A DNA stretch of 8,105 bases, taken from the NCBI GenBank assembly GCA_900552545.1, contig USAL01000084.1:1-8105 (forward strand). The letters run 5' to 3'. The DNA is from an uncultured Sutterella sp. (GTDB lineage Bacteria; Pseudomonadota; Gammaproteobacteria; Burkholderiales; Burkholderiaceae_F). Under the pieces are notes generated by a model. It did no database searches and was not told where the DNA came from. It worked only from the letters and a program-made list of their open reading frames with translations. Position numbers and translations under genes: made by a program. Below are positions 7,640 to 8,105 of this stretch, one piece after another (position 1 is the stretch's first letter; the number at the start of each line of letters is the position of its first letter).

Positions 7640-8101
7640 TTATTTGTATTGGAATGCCTGTACATAATAGATGATTACCGACAGAAACCATAGAATCAGT
7701 GCGATGATTCGTAAAGTAGTTGCCCAGGCATAGTTATCGGACAAGAAACCGGCGACTGCAAACAGCATAAAAAAGAGATTGGATGTACGCATGAGTTTGG
7801 TTACCAGTATATATTGCTTGACAACATTGTGGCTACTGATTCGTATAGGAAAGTTGATGTGTCGGACAGAGGTATAGGCTCCGCTAAACAATAAGGCAAA
7901 TACCAGTATATTGACGAGGAGTCCCGGTATTGTATATTCGGGCAGCTCGTCTGTATGGTAGTAATTCCAACAGACAATACCGATGCCGGAAAGCAGACAG
8001 AAGGCCGCCGCAATTTCCAGTAACCTGTCTACGGCAGACGGATGATAGTGTATCTCGGGAGCGTTTTTCCCGGAAAATGGTCCTAAATTGATGGTAAACA
8101 T
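7640..8101 (-). CDS. Small four-helix membrane protein of unknown function
   Basis: I do not recognise the family. The frame gives 153 residues from ATG at 8101 to TAA at 7642-7640. A polar N-terminus of about 27 residues (MFTINLGPFSGKNAPEIHYH) precedes four hydrophobic segments at about 28-46, 58-77, 105-121 and 127-147, with a basic, polar stretch (SVRHINFPIRISSHNVVKQY) between the second and third. The product should sit in the inner membrane. The HYHPSAVDR stretch faintly recalls DUF1648/SdpI-like proteins, but the arrangement differs and I would not assign it. Only four bases lie upstream in the window, so the true start may be further right. Its low G+C and AT-rich codons match the Bacteroides-like right part. 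Confidence 0.75.
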   Translation of the reverse strand: MFTINLGPFSGKNAPEIHYHPSAVDRLLEIAAAFCLLSGIGIVCWNYYHTDELPEYTIPGLLVNILVFALLFSGAYTSVRHINFPIRISSHNVVKQYILVTKLMRTSNLFFMLFAVAGFLSDNYAWATTLRIIALILWFLSVIIYYVQAFQYK

Positions 8102-8105
8102 ATTA

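Noticed and set aside
7469..7693. Plus-strand open frame of 74 codons
   Set aside because: It reads through the AT-rich inverted repeat and overlaps the end of the opposing membrane-protein gene; the Phe/Tyr/Ile-rich product is expected from AT-rich non-coding DNA.

Overview
The window joins DNA of two different kinds. Bases 1 to about 5650 are GC-rich and carry a ClpB chaperone and a tripartite tricarboxylate transporter (TTT) operon with a Bug-type binding protein. This gene content and codon use fit a betaproteobacterium of the Burkholderiales; a gut Sutterellaceae member (Sutterella or Parasutterella type) is my best guess. From about 5720 to the end the base composition falls sharply, Shine-Dalgarno sequences disappear, and the proteins (the tail of an SGNH hydrolase, a full MBOAT acyltransferase and a small membrane protein) look like Bacteroides. 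An abrupt change inside one open frame suggests a misjoined metagenomic contig more than real horizontal transfer, although the sequence alone cannot exclude transfer.

Left part. clpB lies on the minus strand, and only its first 589 codons are in the window. Upstream of it is a good candidate sigma-32 heat-shock promoter (1964-1992) with a long leader. Divergently, tctC (GTG start at 2232), tctB (3343) and tctA (3823) form an operon for uptake of an unidentified small carboxylate. The binding protein catches the solute in the periplasm, and TctA with TctB carries it across the inner membrane. A nested hairpin sits between tctC and tctB, and a strong intrinsic terminator (5353-5386) closes the operon.

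Junction. An open frame at 5528-5887 starts with a GC-rich segment I do not recognise. It ends as the C-terminal part of an SGNH/GDSL hydrolase, including the DxxH catalytic pair but not the nucleophile block. It overlaps the start of the MBOAT gene by 23 bases, as expected for an O-acetylation gene pair in Bacteroides.

Right part. The MBOAT O-acyltransferase (5865-7346) is complete. It is followed by an AT-rich convergent intergenic region with two perfect inverted repeats (15-bp and 16-bp arms). A four-helix membrane protein of unknown function (7640-8101, minus strand) runs close to the window edge. I see no rRNA, tRNA, CRISPR, transposase or phage gene.
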